Part shown: positions 1-12,784 of the stretch, one piece after another
Position numbering within the stretch: position 1 is the stretch's first letter
Layout: every line of letters begins with the position of its first letter
Assembly: GCF_030445035.2 (NCBI RefSeq)
Contig: NC_080702.1
Span: 26,113,652-26,177,651, forward strand
Origin: Dasypus novemcinctus
Lineage: Eukaryota > Chordata > Mammalia > Cingulata > Dasypodidae
Length of the DNA stretch: 64,000 nucleotides
Reading direction: 5' to 3'
Position numbers and translations under genes: made by a program
The notes under the pieces: generated by a model
The model's input: the letters and a program-made list of their open reading frames with translations, nothing else
Databases searched by the model: none
What the model was told of the DNA's origin: nothing

Positions 1-3000
1 TCAAAAGAGAATCAATAAAGAAACAAAAACTTTAAATAGTATATTAGAGGAGTTGGACCTAATAGACATATACAGATCATTACACCTGAATACAGCAGGA
101 TATACATTTTTCTCAAGTGCACATGGGTCATTCTCCAAGATAGACCATATGCTAGGCCACAAAGAAAGGCTCAATGAATTCAGAAAGATAAAATCATACA
201 AAATTACTTCTCTGACCACAGTGGAGTGAAGCTGGAAATCTGCAAGGGCCAGAGACCCAGATTTCACACCAAGATATGGAAATTAAACAGCACACTCTTA
301 GAAAAACAGTGGGTCAAAGAGGAAATCTCAAAATAAATTAATAACTACCTTGAAACTAATGAAAATGATAAGACAACATACCAAAACTTATGGGATGCAG
401 CAAAAGCAGTACTGAGAGGGAAATTTATAGCCATAAATTCATACATCAAAAAAGAAGAAAGAGCAAAAATTGAACAACTAACTGCACATTTAGAGGAAGT
501 TGGAAAAAAAACAACAAAGTAGCCCCACAGGAAGAAAAAGAAAGAAATAGCAAAGATAAGAGCAGAACTAAATGAAATAGAAAATAAGAAAGCACTTGAA
601 AACAAAACCAAGAGCTGGTTCTTTGAAAAGATCAATAAAATTGACAAACCCTTAGCTAGACTAACAAAGAAAAAAAGAGAGAGGATGCAAATATACAAAA
701 TAAGAAATGAGAAAGGAGATATCACCACTGACCCCACAGAAATAAAGACTATCATAAGAGGATACTTTGAAAAACTATATTCCAACAAAAATGACAATTC
801 AGAGGAAATGGACAAATTCCTAGAAACACATAAGCAGCCTATATTGATGAAAGAAGAAATTGATGATCTGAACAAACCAATCACAAGTAGAGAGATAGAA
901 TCAGCCATTAAAAGCTTTCCAACTAAGAAGAGCCCAGGGCCAGACGGCTTCACAGGTGAATTCTACAAAACATTTCGGAAAGAATAAATGCCAATCTTGC
1001 TGAAACTCTTCCAAAAAATCAAAACAGAAGGAACATTACCTAACTCATTCTATGATGCCAACATTACCCTAGTACCAAAGCCAAACAAAGACAACACAAG
1101 AAAGGAAAATTACAGATGAATTTCTCTAATGAACCTAGATGCAAAAATCCTCAACAAAATACTAGCTAACCATATTCAACAACACATTAAATGAATTATA
1201 CACCATGACCAAGTAGGATTCATTCCGGGTATGCAAGGATGGTTCAACATAAGAAAATCAATCAATGTCATACATCATATAAACAGAATGAAGGAAAAAA
1301 TCACATGATTATAACTATAGATGCAGAAAAGCATTTGACAAAATACAGCACCCTTTCTTGATAAAAAACACTGCAAAAGATTGGAATACAAGGAAATTTT
1401 CTGAACATAATAAAGAGAATATATGAAAAGCCCAGGCTAACATCGTTTACAATGGAGAAATCCTAAAATCCTTCCCTCTAAGATCAGGAACAAGACAAGG
1501 ATGCCCACTATCACCTCTTCTATTTAACATTGTCTTTAGAAGTACTTGCTTGAGCACTGAGGCAAGAACCAGATATAAAAAGCATTCAAACTGGAAAGGA
1601 AGAAGTCAAAATTTCATTATTTGCAGATGACATGATCTATACATAGAAAACCCTGAGAGGTCTACAACAAAGCTTTTAGGACTCATAAATGAGTTTAGTA
1701 AAGTTGCAGGTTATAAGATCAATGCACAAAAATCAATAGCATTTCTGTACATCAATAATGAGCAAGCTCAGGAGGAAATCAAGAAACAAATACCATTTAC
1801 AATAGTAAATATAAAAATCAAATACCTAGGAATAAATTTAACTAAAGATGTAAAAAACTTACACACAGAGAACTACACAACCCTGTTCAAGGAAATCAAA
1901 GAAGACCTAAATAAATGGAAGAATATTCCCTGTACATGGATAGGAGGACTAAATATTATTAAGATGTCTATCCTACCAAAACTGATCTACACATTCAATG
2001 CAATCCCAATAAAAGTCAACACAGCATTCTTTAAGGAACTAGAAAAACTAGCTATGAAATTTATTTGGAAAGGAAAGAGGCTCCGAATAGCCAAAGACAT
2101 ATTGAAAAAGAAAAAACGAAACTGCAGGAATCACACGACCTGACTTCAAAACATAGTACAAAGCTACAGTAGTGAAAACAGCATGGTATTGGCCCAAGGA
2201 TAGACACAATGAGCAATGGAACCGAATTTAGAATTCTGATATAGATCCTCATATATACAGTTATATAATATTCGATAAAGCCACCAAAGCCTCTCAACTG
2301 GGAGAAAATGGCCTCTTCAAATGGTGCCTGGAGAACTGGATATCCATATGTAAAAGAATGAAAGAGGATTACCAACTCACACCTTATACAGAAATCAACT
2401 CAAGATGGATCAAAGAACTAAATATAAGAGCCAAGACCATAAAGACTTTGGAAAGCAGTGTAGGAAAGCATTTACAGGACCTTGTAATAGGAAATGGCTT
2501 CATGAACGTCACACCAAAAGCACAAGCAACAAAAGAACAAATAGATAAATGGGGCTTCCTCAAAATTAAAGCCTTCTGCACCTCAAAGGAGTTTGTCAAG
2601 AAATTGAAAAGAGAGCCTACACAATGGGAGAAAATATTTGGTAACCGTATATCTAATAGGAGACTTATAACCTGCATATATAAAGAACTCCTATATCTCA
2701 AAAATAAAAAGACAACCCATTTAAAAAATGGAAAAAAGATTTAAACAGACACTTCTCCAAAGATGAAATACAAATGGCTAAAAAGCACATGAAAAAATGC
2801 TCCAAATCTCTAGCTATTAGGGAAATGCAAAGCAAAACTACAATGAGATACCATCTTATTCCCATAAGATTGGCAGCTATGAAAAAAACAGAAGACTACA
2901 AATGCTGGAAAGGATGTGGAGGAATGGGAACACTCATCCACTGCTGGTGGGAATGCAGAAGGATACAGCCATTCTGGAGGACAGTTTGGCGGTTTCTCAA

Positions 3001-3336
3001 AAAACTAGCTATAGATTTGCCATATGCCCCAGCAATTCCACTGCTGGGTATACACCCAGTAGAACTGAAAACAAGCACACAAACTGATATATGTACACCA
3101 ATGTTCATATAGCAGCATTGTTCACTATTGCCAAAAGTTGGAATCAACCCAAATGCTCATCAACAGATGAATGGATAAATAAAATGTGATATATACATAC
3201 AATGGAATACTACTCAGCTTTAAGAAAGAATACACTACAAACACACGTGATAACATGGAAGAATCTTGAGAACCTTATGTTGAGTGAAGCAACCCAGGCA
3301 TTGAAGGACAAACACTACATGCCTTCAATTATATGA
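1..3336 (+). pseudogene. L1 copy A, ORF2 remnant (cut by window edge)
   Basis: This is a decayed LINE-1 ORF2 (endonuclease, reverse transcriptase and cysteine-rich C-terminus). It enters the window at about codon 157 of the intact ORF2 at 26585-30403 and follows it to an equivalent TGA at 3334-3336. Readable stretches include part of the RT N-terminal region (685-987) and the C-terminal region (2358-2744, then 2774-3112 with the C-x3-C-x7-H-x4-C zinc-knuckle-like motif). Many small indels and stops shift the frame, for example near 330, 990 and 1130, and the FADD active-site region near 1620 lies in a broken frame. The copy is clearly dead. It is collinear with the young L1 at 23776-33250, so it belongs to the same lineage but is older. 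Confidence 0.93.
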
Positions 3337-6246
3337 AATAAGTAAACCAAGCTCCCTCAGAGAGCTAGAGACTGGATGATAGGCTTAAAGGAAATTGGGA
3401 GTAGAGGAAGGATGTAAGCTGTCACCTACATGGGTGAAATCTATGATAAGCTGGAGGTAAGTATTTGTACAAGGAAAGGATAAGTGGGGGAATTAGGGCT
3501 ACCTTTGCATGGGGCTTTGCAGGTTTGAGGGGGGCTAGGGATGGGAGGATGGGTAATATTGCCCAAGAATCTGGGGGGAGGGTGAGGAACATACGAACAT
3601 AGGAGATTGTCAGGTATTTGGTTGAGAGTATAATGCTGAGAAAACTTTTTCAAAAATATAATAAGGAAGGTTACCTGTTTAAGATGCTTAAAGGGGATAA
3701 TGTGACACAGTACAGGCTCCTAGGGAGGGCGTGAGTGCTCATTTTGCCATAGTGGGTTATATCATTGGATAGAGGCCATATAATGAGAGTGAAGGTATAC
3801 CCACATCCTGGGGAGGACTGATATTCTCAAATAGAGGAAACTGTATCTCTCAAGAGAAATGGTGGCTCCCAATGCATTAGGGCAGTTGAGCATGTCAAGC
3901 CCTCAACACTGTTGCAGGTATATCTTAACATGGCCCTTCAAGCAATGAAGATTGACTGTCACTGTGGGCCCTAAGGGGAGGGGGAAAGAGATATTGAATA
4001 GATGGAATCAATGTAACTGTGTGGGCAATAGAAGTGTTCCACAAGACTATGCAAGGATGGATATAAGACATGTTAAATTACACCAAAAATGTATAGGGGC
4101 TGATAGGCTAAAATGTACATCATAATGTAAAACATAAGATAACTAAAAATTTAGAAAATTGTATAGTCTAAAATATAAACCACAATGTAAACCCAAATGT
4201 TACCTTGTTTGAAAGCTATTGTCTCAGTATCTGTACATCAATTTCAGTAAATATAGTATAAATATGTAAAAAGATTATTGCTGTGGAAGGGAAAAGGGTT
4301 TTATGTTGGATATGTGGGAGTACTGTATATTGTATATATGAATTACTGTGATCTAGAACTTTTGTGAAGACAAGCTTAATAATTAGGGAAAAAAAGAAAA
4401 AGAAAGGATGTAGACACTGAGGAAAAGACGGAAGAAGTTGCCTTGCCAATTTGCATACAGGGCAACACTTACTGCAGTGATGGAAGGCAAAACATCAAAA
4501 ACAAAGCTTTTGAATTTTTTAATTTTTTGATACCCTAATTTATTTTTACTGTAATTTTTGTAAATTAATATGTATTCTATATCTAACCTTTAAACTCATT
4601 ACTATATTCCATTTTACTATTAATGGAACCTGGCAATACATTGGGCTTCACTTTTCAGGAAGTTTTGGATCACAGAAAGGTTCAAGAATGGCCGGGGAGG
4701 AATACTGGTGTGGGATGTTATTGACAGGGGACACATGGTTGGCAGGGAGTTCTCCAGGGCATATATCCAGGGTGCATAAAAATGTTTGGATATTTTCATA
4801 GTGGATACAATTAAAAACAACAACTGAGGGAGTGCTGAGTTCCTAGCCAGGGGAGCTCTATCACAGTCCCTAAAGGAACAGCAACAATCCCCCAAGTGCA
4901 ATGGCAAAGACCAAAAAAGAAGGAAGGTCCAACAATGAACCCTTGATACTAATGACTATGCTTGTAAGCCTGTGCACCTGAAATAAGAACAAGGCCTAGA
5001 GCTGCAGGGTGCCTAAGAGTTACCTCCTGAGAGCCTCCATGTTGCTCAAATGTGGCCAGTCTCGGAACCAAACTCAGCATGTAAATGTGTTGACTTCTCC
5101 CCAGTGTGGGACATGACTCCCAGGGATGAGCCTCCCTGGCACCGAGGGATTACTACCAAGTACCAGCTGATGATGTAACTAGAAAATGACTTTGAATAAA
5201 AGGAGTTAAAAATGCTTTTTGACCTGAAAGAAGGGGGAAATGGAAAGGACAAATGAGTGTATATGGCTATGAGTCTACAAAAAGAGCTGGGAGGTTATCA
5301 GAGGGGTTGCCCTTATGCAAACCTCAGCAGAGTCCCAGAAACAGATAAAGTAGATACAACCCCAGGTTTTGCTTCTTCTGAGGGCTACAGAAACCCACAG
5401 GTTCTATAGTGATGGCAGATGGAGTTCAGTACCATGTCAGTTGGCCCTACTTTGGAGTTTGTGTTTCTGTGTGATGGAGCTGGACTCAGATGTGATCTTT
5501 ATCCACAAGCCTCTCCTGTTACTTTTACCGGAAATGTAGTTGGTGCTGGGGTTTAATGTATACCCAGGGGACCTGAATCTCTGGACTGACCATGTGATAG
5601 CCAGGCCCTCAGCCTCAACAGACTTGCAATTCCTACACTCTGGTTTATTGGACTTACCCCACTCAGCTAACATGGAGGTGAAGAAGGTCAACCACCACAC
5701 CAGGGAGCCAAGAGTGCCTACAACTGAAAGCAGGAGAATTGCATCCAGCATCCATGTGGAATCTAAGCCCCCTCTTGATATAGATGTGGAGTGGGACACA
5801 ACCATTCTAAGGTCCACTGGAGGAATAGAGTATGGATTAGAGTGGACTTACTGATATTCTATTCATGAACTACTGTGATTAGTAATAGAAGAAAATGTGG
5901 CATTGGTGTGGAGAAAGTGGCCATGGTGGCTGCTGGGGGTATGGAGTGGAAGAGATGTTATGTGGGGGCATTTTCGGATTTGGAGTTGTCCTGGGTGGTG
6001 CTTCAGGGACAGTTACTGGACACTGTATGTCCTTCCATGGCCCACTGGGTGGACTGTGGGAGAGTGTGGGCTACAGTGTGTACCATTGACCATTTAGGTG
6101 CAGCGGTGCTCAGAGATGTATTCACCAGATGCAATGAATGTCTCATGATGATGCAGGAGGTTGTTGTTTTGGGGGGGGGGAGTAGGGTGAGGGGTGTCGG
6201 GGGTATATGGGGACCTCATATTTTTTGAATGTAACATTAAAAAAAC
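3337..6246 (+). mobile_element. L1 copy A, long 3' UTR
   Basis: About 2.9 kb of non-coding sequence follows the ORF2 stop and is collinear with 30404-33190 of the young L1. Shared landmarks are the G-rich block at 3483-3580, the segment near 5040-5250 (matching 31990-32300) and the terminal G-rich block at 6170-6210, just before the A-rich end near 6235. Small open frames in it (for example 5437-5817 on minus and 5540-5854 on plus) show no protein similarity I recognise and are not conserved in the younger copy, so I treat the whole stretch as UTR. Confidence 0.88.
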
Positions 6247-6946
6247 AAAGACAAAAGAAGATGGTAGGCAATATTAAACAAAACAAAACAAAAAAACTGA
6301 AACAGACCATTATGCCAAACCCTCAATATTAATGCATGTGACTATGAACCTTATTTGTGTATAATTGAAACTTAGCCTAAAAATAACTATTGCCTAAGAA
6401 TTACATTCTTCTCTCTAATATATATATACACATGCATGTATGTATACAAATATATACATGTATTAGAGTCTTTTATATGCATTACACCACACTCCCTTTT
6501 ATATTTTTTAAAGAATTTTTATTTCTCTCCCTTCCCCTTCCCCTCCACCCCCCCTTGTCTGCTCTCTGTGTCCATTTGCATTCTTGTCAGCGGCACTGGG
6601 AATCGGTTTCTCTTTTGTTGCATCATCTTGCTGTGTCAGCTCTCCATGTATGCAGCATCACTCCTGGGCAGGCTGCACTTTTTCATGCGGGGCGGCTCTC
6701 CTTGCAGGATGCACTCCTTGTGCATGGGGCTTCCCTATGCAGGGGCCATCCCTGCATGGCATGGCACCCCTTGTGCACATCAGCACTGTGCATGGGCCAG
6801 CTCACCACACAGGTCAGGTGACTCTGGGTTTGAACCCTGGACCTCCTATATGGTAGATGGATGCTCTATCAATTGAGCCAAATTTGCTTCCTTCCCTTAT
6901 ACTTTTGATGTAACTTTTCTGTAAATTAAAACCTCTTTAAAGATAA
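6247..6946 (+). mobile_element. older L1 3'-UTR fragment split by a SINE
   Basis: Sequence around 6300-6410 and 6893-6945 resembles the L1 3'-UTR at 14500-14620 and 13975-14010 (shared phrases near the 'actatgaacc' and 'gtaacttttctgtaa' segments). A SINE occupies 6501-6892. An AT/CA-rich microsatellite-like stretch lies at 6415-6465. No gene is visible. Confidence 0.55.
6501..6892 (-). mobile_element. DAS-type SINE, minus strand
   Basis: Read on the minus strand it starts with a tRNA-like head (GGAAGCAAATTTGGCTCAAT, A-box-like; then GGTTCAAACCC, B-box-like), continues with the typical body and ends with a GGGAGAGAAATAAA-like A-rich tail (here the T-rich start near 6501). Flanks of the form TCCCTT-TATA on both sides suggest a degraded target-site duplication. 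Confidence 0.85.
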
Positions 6947-7517
6947 GATTATTGGACTGCTGAGAAAATGGCACTGAAGTAGGTAAGCAGAGTCTAACCC
7001 TGTCACACACACAAAAAAGCAGAGAGACAGCAGGGACCTATCTAAAGGAGCTGCTTTGGTTATACAGAGAACAGGAAGGTGCTCTGAGTCATCTAGGAGG
7101 GTAGTGGAAAGATTAAGAAGCCAAGAGAAATGATGAGTTGCTTGCTCCTGTATTTGGAAGTGGCACAAATATGCCACCCTCAGGGCAAGTAGCCTTGGTG
7201 CAACCCTTGGCTTGCTGCTGCCAATGAACTGGGAAGGGGCATTCCCTGGGAGGAAGAGGTGTCTGACAGAGGGTGGACAGTGGTTTCTTTGTCATGAGTT
7301 TGGCCAGCTGAACCCCCTTTGAATCTCAGCAGGGACCCCAACCCAGCAGGGAGAGGGAGGAGTATCTGCCCAGGCAAGCTGTCATGCCTAGCCATCAGGG
7401 GAAAGAGAGGAACTAGATTAGAGAGGGGGTGGTACAGGCACCTAATCAGCAGGACTCCAGCAAATGTAGTCTAAAACACCTGGGAGAAAGGAAACAGCTT
7501 TCTGAAGACTGGTTAAC

Positions 7518-7600
7518 CTAAGGAGACAGTTTAGCTCAGTGGAGGAACTCCCACCTTGCATATACGAGGCCTCTAGTTCAATTCTCTGGTCTCCTTTGAG
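7518..7600 (+). mobile_element. tRNA-Ala-like SINE monomer
   Basis: A segment with TTTAGCTCAGTGGAGGAAC (A-box-like) and CTAGTTCAATTCTCTGGTC (B-box-like) resembles the 5' and T-arm parts of a tRNA-Ala gene. It is degraded and lacks the normal acceptor pairing, so it is a retroposed monomer and not a tRNA gene. Confidence 0.55.
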
Positions 7601-7659
7601 AAGTGGGGAAGTGATCCACTAGGTTATCAGGCATCCAGCTGGGTCACTATCTGTTATTT

Positions 7660-8170
7660 TTTTTAAGGTTCTTTTTTCTTTCTTTTTTTTTTTTTTGTCT
7701 TGCTAAAACCCAGTACATTACTTGCAGAGGGCAGATTGCAGGGTGATTGATTGATGAATACTAACATCCTGAGAAGCTTCTTAGTGGCCTAAGAAGAAAG
7801 GCCATTTTTCTTTTTTTTTTTTTCAGTTGCTGATGTTTTGTCTCTTGTTTGCTGTGTTTCCCCTTTCTCTTCCCCCCACCTTTTTTTTCTTTTATTTATT
7901 TTCTACCTAAATTATTTTCTTTCCTTCATTTTTCTATCTTCTGTTCTCTGTTTTCCTTTCATTCCATCTCTTTTCATTTGGTCTTCCTTTTTTTTTTGTT
8001 TTTATTTCTCCTTTTTCTCTGTTTTCTTTCTTTTTCTTTTTTGTTCTTTTTCTTTCCTTTTTCTTTTTTCTTTTCCACTCTTCTCATCATTTTGGTCCTT
8101 TAAATAATTCTATATATTTTTCTCTATTTTGTTTCTCCTTTCATTTTTTTCTATTCCATTTCTTTATGCT
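7660..8170. repeat. long T/C-rich (pyrimidine) tract
   Basis: About 500 bases are strongly biased to T and C on the plus strand with runs of 8 to 15 T. The young L1 5' UTR has a similar but shorter block at 24700-24900, so this is probably the decayed equivalent in L1 copy B, possibly expanded. Confidence 0.6.
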
Positions 8171-8171
8171 T

Positions 8172-8415
8172 TTTTAAAAAAGATTTATTGATTTTCCCCT
8201 TCCCCCCTCACTCCCCCCTCCCTTTTTGCTGTCTGTGTCCATGTGCAGTGTGATCTTCTGTATCTATTCCTCTTTTTGGTCTTCTCATTTTTTCTTCTCT
8301 AGGATTCACTGGGATTCCAATCCTGGGGACCTCTGATATGGAAAGAGGTTCCCTGTTAGCTGTGTCACCTCAGTTCCTGATTTCTGCAGTGCTTCACCCT
8401 GATTCTCCCCCTTTG
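8172..8415 (-). mobile_element. SINE, minus strand
   Basis: The block starts with the T-rich reverse complement of a SINE tail (AAAGATTTATTGATTTTCCC), continues with a SINE-like body and has a reversed tRNA-like head near 8310-8345 (B-box-like GGGATTCCAATCCTGGGG region). It is divergent from the other copies. Confidence 0.6.
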
Positions 8416-8840
8416 TCCCTCTTTTTTAATTCTTTTTTTAAAAGATACATAAATCACACAAAATGTTACAATAAAAAATATGAGGTTCCCATATACTCCA
8501 CTCCTCACACCCCCCACTCCTCCCACATCGACAACATTTTTCATTAGTGTGGTACAATCACTGCATTTGATAAGTACATTTTGGAGCACTACCACACAGC
8601 ATGGATTATAGTTTATGCTGTAGTTTACACTCTCTCCCAGTCCATTCAGTGGGTTATGGCAGGTTATATAATGTCCTGCATCTGTTCCTGCAATATCATT
8701 CAGGACAGCACCATGTCCTGAAAATGCCCCAATATCACACTGCTTTTTCCTCCCTGCCCTCAGCCACTCCCACAGCCACTGTCTCCACATCATGATGTAA
8801 TTTCTTCCATTGCTAGAGTCACAATAATTCTATTCATCTC
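8416..8840 (-). mobile_element. L1 3'-end fragment, minus strand
   Basis: The reverse complement matches the last ~400 bases of the L1 3' UTR (compare 16200-16560): poly-T at 8420-8440, then the reversed terminal phrase around 8480-8500 (ATGAGGTTCCCATATACTCC). It is a typical 5'-truncated L1 insertion in antisense orientation. The 142-codon minus-strand frame here is UTR sequence, not a gene. Confidence 0.8.
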
Positions 8841-9050
8841 TCTTTTGTTGCATCATCATCTTGCTACATGACTCATTTGCACGGGCACTGGCTCACTGCA
8901 TGGTACTCAGCTTACAGCGTGGGCACTGGCTCACCATGCAGGCATTCTTTCTCTTCTTCTTTTTCACCAAGAAGCCCCACACATTGATCCCAGTTCCTCC
9001 CATATGTTAGGTGGAAACCCTATCATTTGAGCTGCATCCATTTCCCCACT
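8841..9050 (-). mobile_element. SINE, minus strand
   Basis: The right end read on minus gives a tRNA-like head (GATGCAGCTCAAATGATAGG, then GGGATCAATGTG). The body contains CCAGTGCCC-type repeats at 8880-8935 on the minus strand. It is divergent and somewhat shortened. Confidence 0.65.
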
Positions 9051-9656
9051 TCTTTATTCTTATTTCTCTGTACTTCTTATGATTTTTTACACATGTTGAT
9101 TATTTCTTTTCCTAGATCTTCTACAGATCCTTTTCTACCTTTTTAAAAATTATTATTACTATTATTATAGTTCCCTTCTTATTGCTGTCCTTTTCTTTGG
9201 GCCTATTTTTTTCCCAAGGGAACATAGACAAAAGCAAGGAAATAGAATAAGAGGTGTCAAAGTGAAACTTTAACACACACACAAAAAGAATAACAATTAA
9301 AACCCTAGAATAGAAAAAGAAGATAACCAACAGAATAAACCCATCAATACAAATAGATGCCTAGACACCACAAAAAAATTACAAGCCATACCAAGAAACA
9401 GAAACAGATGGTCCAAGTCTAATGAACAAACTAAAAAACAGAAACAAAAACAGAAGGAGATGCTGAACATGAAACTAATCAGAGATTGTCCAAACAAATA
9501 TGATAAATCAACTTATTGAAGTGAAGGAAGAGATTAAGGATACTAAGAAGACATGCAGCTAACATATCAAAAAATAATTGTAAACATACATAAAAAGATA
9601 ATGGATATGATGGTGATGAATGGCATAATGCAAGAAATCAAAACTACACTGGAGGG

Positions 9657-9937
9657 AAGCAACTATAGCTCAACTAGTTGGGCTCCCATCTACCATATGG
9701 GAGACCCTGGGTTTGCATCCCAGGGCCTCCCTGTGAAGGCGAGCTGGCCCATGCACTGCAGAGAGCTGACAGCCCATGTGCCATGGAAAGCTGGCACAGC
9801 AAGATGACACAGCAAAGAGAGACGAGCAGATACAGAAAAAAATGCATGGTGAAATGGAAACAGAGAAGAGACAGCAAAAAATGGAACAAGCTGCAAGGGG
9901 GGGGATAAATAAATAAATATTTTTTTAAAAATACACT
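9657..9937 (+). mobile_element. DAS-type SINE
   Basis: The head AACTATAGCTCAACTAGTTG and the B-box-like GGGTTTGCATCCC are followed by a short body and an A-rich AAATAAATAAATA tail. The flanks ACACTGGAG (left) and ACACTGGAA (right) form a target-site duplication in the L1 ORF1. Confidence 0.85.
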
Positions 9938-10574
9938 GGAAGCATATAACAGTAGATTTGAACAGGCAGAGGTAAGAATTAGCAATGTGGAAGACAGTAC
10001 ATCTGAAATCAGACAGATAGTAGAAGAGATAGATAAAAAGATAGAAAAAATTCAGCAGGAATATAGGGACTTGAATGACAATGCAAAATGCGCAAATATA
10101 TGCATATAGGCATCCCAGAAAGAGAAGAGAAGGGAAAGGGGACAGAAAGGGTGTTGCAGGAAATAATGACTGAAAATTTCCTAGCTCTATTAAGGGATAT
10201 GGATGTGCATGTCCAGGAAGTGCAGTGCACCCCAAACAGTATAAATCCTAATAGGATTACCCCAAGACATATACTTGTCAAATTGTCCAATGCTCAAGAC
10301 AAATAGAGAATACTGAAAGCATCAAGAGAAAAGAGATCCATCACATACTAGAGAAGCTCAATAAGCTTAAGTACTGTTTACTCATCTGAAACCATGGAGG
10401 CAAAAGGCAATGGTAGGGCATAGTTAAGGTGATAAAAGAAAAAACTTTCAGCTAAGAATTCTCTATCCAAAAAGCTGGCATTTAAAAATGAGGGAGAGTT
10501 CAAAATATTCATAGATAAACAGAAATTAAGAGAGTCTGTTGATAAGAAACCTGCCCTTCAAGAAATACTAGAGG

Positions 10575-10982
10575 GGGTGTTGGACTTGGCCCAGTGGTTA
10601 GGGCATCCGTCTGCCACATGGGTGGTCCACGGTTCAAACCCTGGGCCTCCTTGACCCGTGTGGAGCTGGCCCATGCGCAGTGCTGATGCACGCAAGGAGT
10701 GCCCTGCCACGCAGGGGTGTTCCCCATGTAGAGGAGCCTCACGCACAAGGAGTGCACCCCGTAAGGAGAGCTGCCCAGCATGAAAGAAAGTGCAGCCTGC
10801 CCAGGAATGGTGCCACACACACGGAGAGCTGACACAAGATGACACAGCAAAAAGAAACACAGATTCCCGTGCCGCTGACAAACACAGAAGCGGACAAAGA
10901 AGACGCAGCAAATAGACACAGAGAACAGACAACCGGGATGGCAGGGGGGGGGGAAATAAATAAATAAAAATCTTAAAAAAAA
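10575..10982 (+). mobile_element. DAS-type SINE, second head type
   Basis: The head reads GGACTTGGCCCAGTGGTTAG with B-box-like GGTTCAAACCC, then a long body and an AAATAAATAAA tail. Flanking AAATACTAGAGG at 10563-10574 and 10982-10993 is a clean 12-bp target-site duplication. The head differs from the 'CTCAACTGATAGAGCAT' head of other copies, so at least two SINE subfamilies are present. Confidence 0.9.
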
Positions 10983-11113
10983 AATACTAGAGGTAGTGCT
11001 GCAGTTTGAAAGAAAATGCAGGAGAGAGAGAACTGGAGGAGAGTATAAGAACAAATAAAAAGAGAAAAAGAGAAATAAAAACAACATATGTCTTACATAA
11101 ACCTAAAGAAAAT

Positions 11114-12784
11114 ATGGCTAATGTAAGTAATCCCTTGAGAGTAATTACTTTGAATGTTAATGGCTTAAACTCTGGAATCAACAGACACAGATTGGCTGAA
11201 TGGATAAGGAAATATGACCAATCTATATGCTACCTACAAGAAACTCACCTTAGACCCAAGGATGCAAGGAGGTTGAAAGTGAATGTTTGGAAAATGATTT
11301 TACATGCAAACAATAACCAAAATAGGGTGGGATTAGCTATACTAATATCAGACAAAATAGACTTTAAATGCAAAACTATTTTAAGAGACAAAGAAGGACA
11401 GTATACATTAATAAATGAGTAAACTTTTAAGAAGAAAGAACAATCATAAACATTAAAGCACCTAACAGCACTCCTCAAAATACATGAGGCAAACATTGGA
11501 AAAACTAAGTAAAGAAACAGATGCCTCTACAATTATTGTGGGGGAACTTTAACATGCAATTATTGCCATTAGACAGAACATTTAGATAGGGAATCGATAA
11601 AGAAACAAAGACCTTGAATAATACATTAGAGGATATGGACCTAATAGACATATACAGAACTTTATAGCCAAATACACTGGGATACACATTCTTCTCAAAT
11701 ACAAATGGATCATTATCTAGGATAGACTGCATACTAGGCCACAAAAAACTCTCAATGAATTCAGAAAGATTGAAATTATATGTAATTTCTCTGACCACAT
11801 GGAATGAAACTGGAAATCAGTAAGGGGCAGTAAGCAGATTAGGCACAAAGATATGAAAGTTAAACAACACAATCTTAGAAAATCAGTGAGCCAAGAAGAA
11901 AGTTGCCATAAAAATCCTGGAAGATAATATAGGGAAGCATCTGCAAGATATTGTAATAGGAAATTATTTCATGAACTTTATACCCAAAGTATGAGCAAGT
12001 TAAGAAAAAATTGATACATGGGCCCTCTTCAAAATTAAAAGCCTTTGCACGTCAAAAGAATTTGGCAATAAAGTGAAAAGGCAGCCTACTCAATGGGAAT
12101 GGGAGAAAATATTTGGTAACCATATATCTGAAAGGGGCTTAATAATGCATGTATAAAGAAATCCTATACCTCAAAAATAAAAAATAACCCATTTTTAAAA
12201 TGGGCAAGTGATTTGTATCGACACTTCCCCAAAAAAGAAATGCAAATGCTAAAAAACACATGAAATGATGCTCAACATCACTAGCTATTAGGGAAATGCA
12301 AATCAAAACTACAATGAGATACCACCTTACACTCATTAGATGAGTATATTTTAAAAAAAACAGGACTACAAGTGTTGGAGAGGATGTGGAGGAATGGGAA
12401 CCCTTATCCACTACTGGTGGGAATATGAAGAATAGTCCAGTAGTCCCTCGGGAAGCTAACTATAGAACTGCCATATGACCCAGCAATCCCACTGCTGAGT
12501 ATATACCCAGAAGAATTGAAAGCAGGGACTTGAACAGATATATGCACACCAACATTCAAAGTGGCACTATTCACTATTGCCAAAAGTTGGAAACAACCCA
12601 AATGTCCATCAACAGATGAATGGATAAGTAAATTGTGGTATAACATACAGTGGAATATCACTCAGCTGTGAAAAGAAATACTGTTATTAACATACAGGAT
12701 AAAATGGATGAATCTTGAAGACTTTATGTTGAGTGAAGCAAGCCAGGCACTGAAGGATAAATACTACATGTCCTCACTGATATG
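11114..12784 (+). pseudogene. L1 copy B, ORF2 pseudogene with large deletion
   Basis: The ORF starts at an ATG (11114) equivalent to the intact ORF2 start and keeps an endonuclease frame to 11422, including the QETHLR motif. Similarity continues to about 11910 (end of the endonuclease domain and start of the linker) and then jumps to a region equivalent to about 29520 of the young copy. Roughly 2 kb covering the reverse transcriptase is missing. The C-terminal part runs to the stop at 12782-12784. Confidence 0.88.

Larger units (their letters stand above)
6947..9406 (+). mobile_element. L1 copy B, 5' UTR (interrupted)
   Basis: The stretch begins with an L1-like start (GAAAATGGCACTGAAGTAGG near 6963, comparable to the 5' ends of the other L1s here) and leads into ORF1-like sequence at 9407. 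It includes a tRNA-Ala-like monomer (7518-7600), a long pyrimidine tract (7660-8170, also a feature of the 5' UTR of the young L1 at 24700-24900), two minus-strand SINEs and a minus-strand L1 3' fragment. Open frames in the pyrimidine tract (7838-8107) are low-complexity artefacts. Confidence 0.7.
9407..11047 (+). pseudogene. L1 copy B, ORF1 pseudogene
   Basis: ORF1p is the L1 RNA-binding chaperone (coiled coil, RRM, C-terminal domain). Similarity to the intact ORF1 at 25542-26510 is evident from 9480 to 10560, for example the segment at 10088-10306, which encodes the RRM region ending in the '[14 protein letters not shown]' motif. It resumes at 10983-11047 up to the ORF1 stop region. Two SINEs (9657-9937 and 10575-10982) and several stops and frame shifts kill it. 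Confidence 0.85.

Noticed and set aside
345-953. 202-codon minus-strand frame, repeated as 204 codons at 27400-28014
   Set aside because: It is the antisense of the L1 ORF2 RT N-terminal region in two copies; A-rich L1 coding DNA gives S/F/L-rich antisense frames.
5437-5854. Overlapping frames of 104-126 codons on both strands, with relatives at 15768-16110, 32557-32965 and 54062-54414
   Set aside because: All lie in the L1 3' UTR; the frame is not kept between copies, so similarity reflects the repeat, not protein selection.
7838-8107. 89-codon F/S/L-rich frame
   Set aside because: Pure product of a T/C-rich tract; no start context or family.
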